A stretch of 6,360 nt of DNA from the NCBI GenBank assembly GCA_964470285.1, contig CAYYBZ010000132.1, forward strand, positions 1 to 6,360, given 5' to 3'. Position numbers and translations under genes: made by a program. The notes beneath the pieces were generated by a model, which worked only from the letters and a program-made list of their open reading frames with translations, was not told the DNA's origin and ran no database searches. The stretch is from CAYYBZ01 sp964470285 [NCBI: uncultured Oligoflexia bacterium] (GTDB lineage: Bacteria; Bdellovibrionota_G; CAYYBZ01). Positions 6,295 through 6,360 of the stretch are shown piece by piece (within the stretch, counting starts at the first letter, position 1; each line of letters opens with the position of its first letter).

Positions 6295-6360
6295 TTATTT
6301 CGGAAATTTGTAGGCTGCTGTTTTGTAAACAAGCTTGGAAGCCAGAAAATCGGGATGCGT
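6295..6360 (-). CDS. C-terminal end of a convergent gene, product unknown
   Basis: Reading leftward from the window edge gives 21 sense codons ending at TAA (6295-6297). The residues, THPDFLASKLVYKTAAYKFPK, have an ordinary, slightly basic composition. The other minus-strand frame here, running through to 6150, reads like an Arg-rich shadow of the lipoprotein gene. The fragment is too short to assign a family or rule out chance; calling it coding is an inference from composition and from the convergent layout. Confidence 0.4.
   Translation of the reverse strand, partial: THPDFLASKLVYKTAAYKFPK

Noticed and set aside
6254-6300. Possible intrinsic terminator between the convergent genes
   Set aside because: The only pairing is a five-base AT-rich stem with no following T tract of useful length.
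1-6360. Defence system, mobile element, CRISPR array, toxin-antitoxin pair or RNA gene
   Set aside because: I saw no transposase, recombinase, nuclease, direct-repeat array, terminal inverted repeats or tRNA-like folds; the genes look like chromosomal metabolism and surface proteins.

Overview
The window looks like an ordinary chromosomal stretch from a diderm (Gram-negative type) bacterium of modest GC content, roughly 40 percent judged by eye. Two genes begin with lipoprotein signal peptides, and Shine-Dalgarno sites and sigma70-like promoter elements are visible. The lineage cannot be fixed. A PATAN/DUF4388 protein, a methylmalonyl-CoA epimerase and large secreted M30-like proteins would fit an uncultured Desulfobacterota-like or candidate-phylum bacterium, but that is only an inference. 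I see no mobile element, CRISPR array, tRNA, rRNA or integration scar.

Layout. From 1591 leftward, on the minus strand and cut by the window edge, runs a multidomain cytoplasmic protein. It has two tandem PATAN/DUF4388-like modules, two Cys4 zinc ribbons and then the start of a BY-kinase/MinD-type P-loop ATPase. Positions 1592-1707 are a divergent intergenic region with a 12-bp palindrome, two candidate rightward promoters, a leader hairpin and a strong ribosome binding site. On the plus strand follow three closely packed genes, probably one transcript: a 1127-residue lipoprotein (1708-5091), methylmalonyl-CoA epimerase (5104-5496), and a second, unrecognised lipoprotein (5477-6268) that starts at TTG inside the end of the epimerase gene. 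At the right edge a minus-strand gene converges and contributes only its last 21 codons (6295-6360).

How they may work together. The epimerase belongs to propionate/methylmalonyl-CoA metabolism and has no obvious link to the lipoproteins around it; co-transcription looks like packing rather than a pathway. The large lipoprotein has the framework of an M30 (hyicolysin-like) metallopeptidase, but the positions of the HExxH motif and of the downstream WxxEG glutamate are replaced. It is therefore best read as an inactive surface protein, probably a binding or structural one. The leftward protein is probably a regulatory ATPase with a PATAN interaction region; its divergent promoter may share control with the lipoprotein operon.

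The two observations most worth following are the pseudo-peptidase and the PATAN-PATAN-zinc ribbon-ATPase fusion. I found no complete new multi-gene system.
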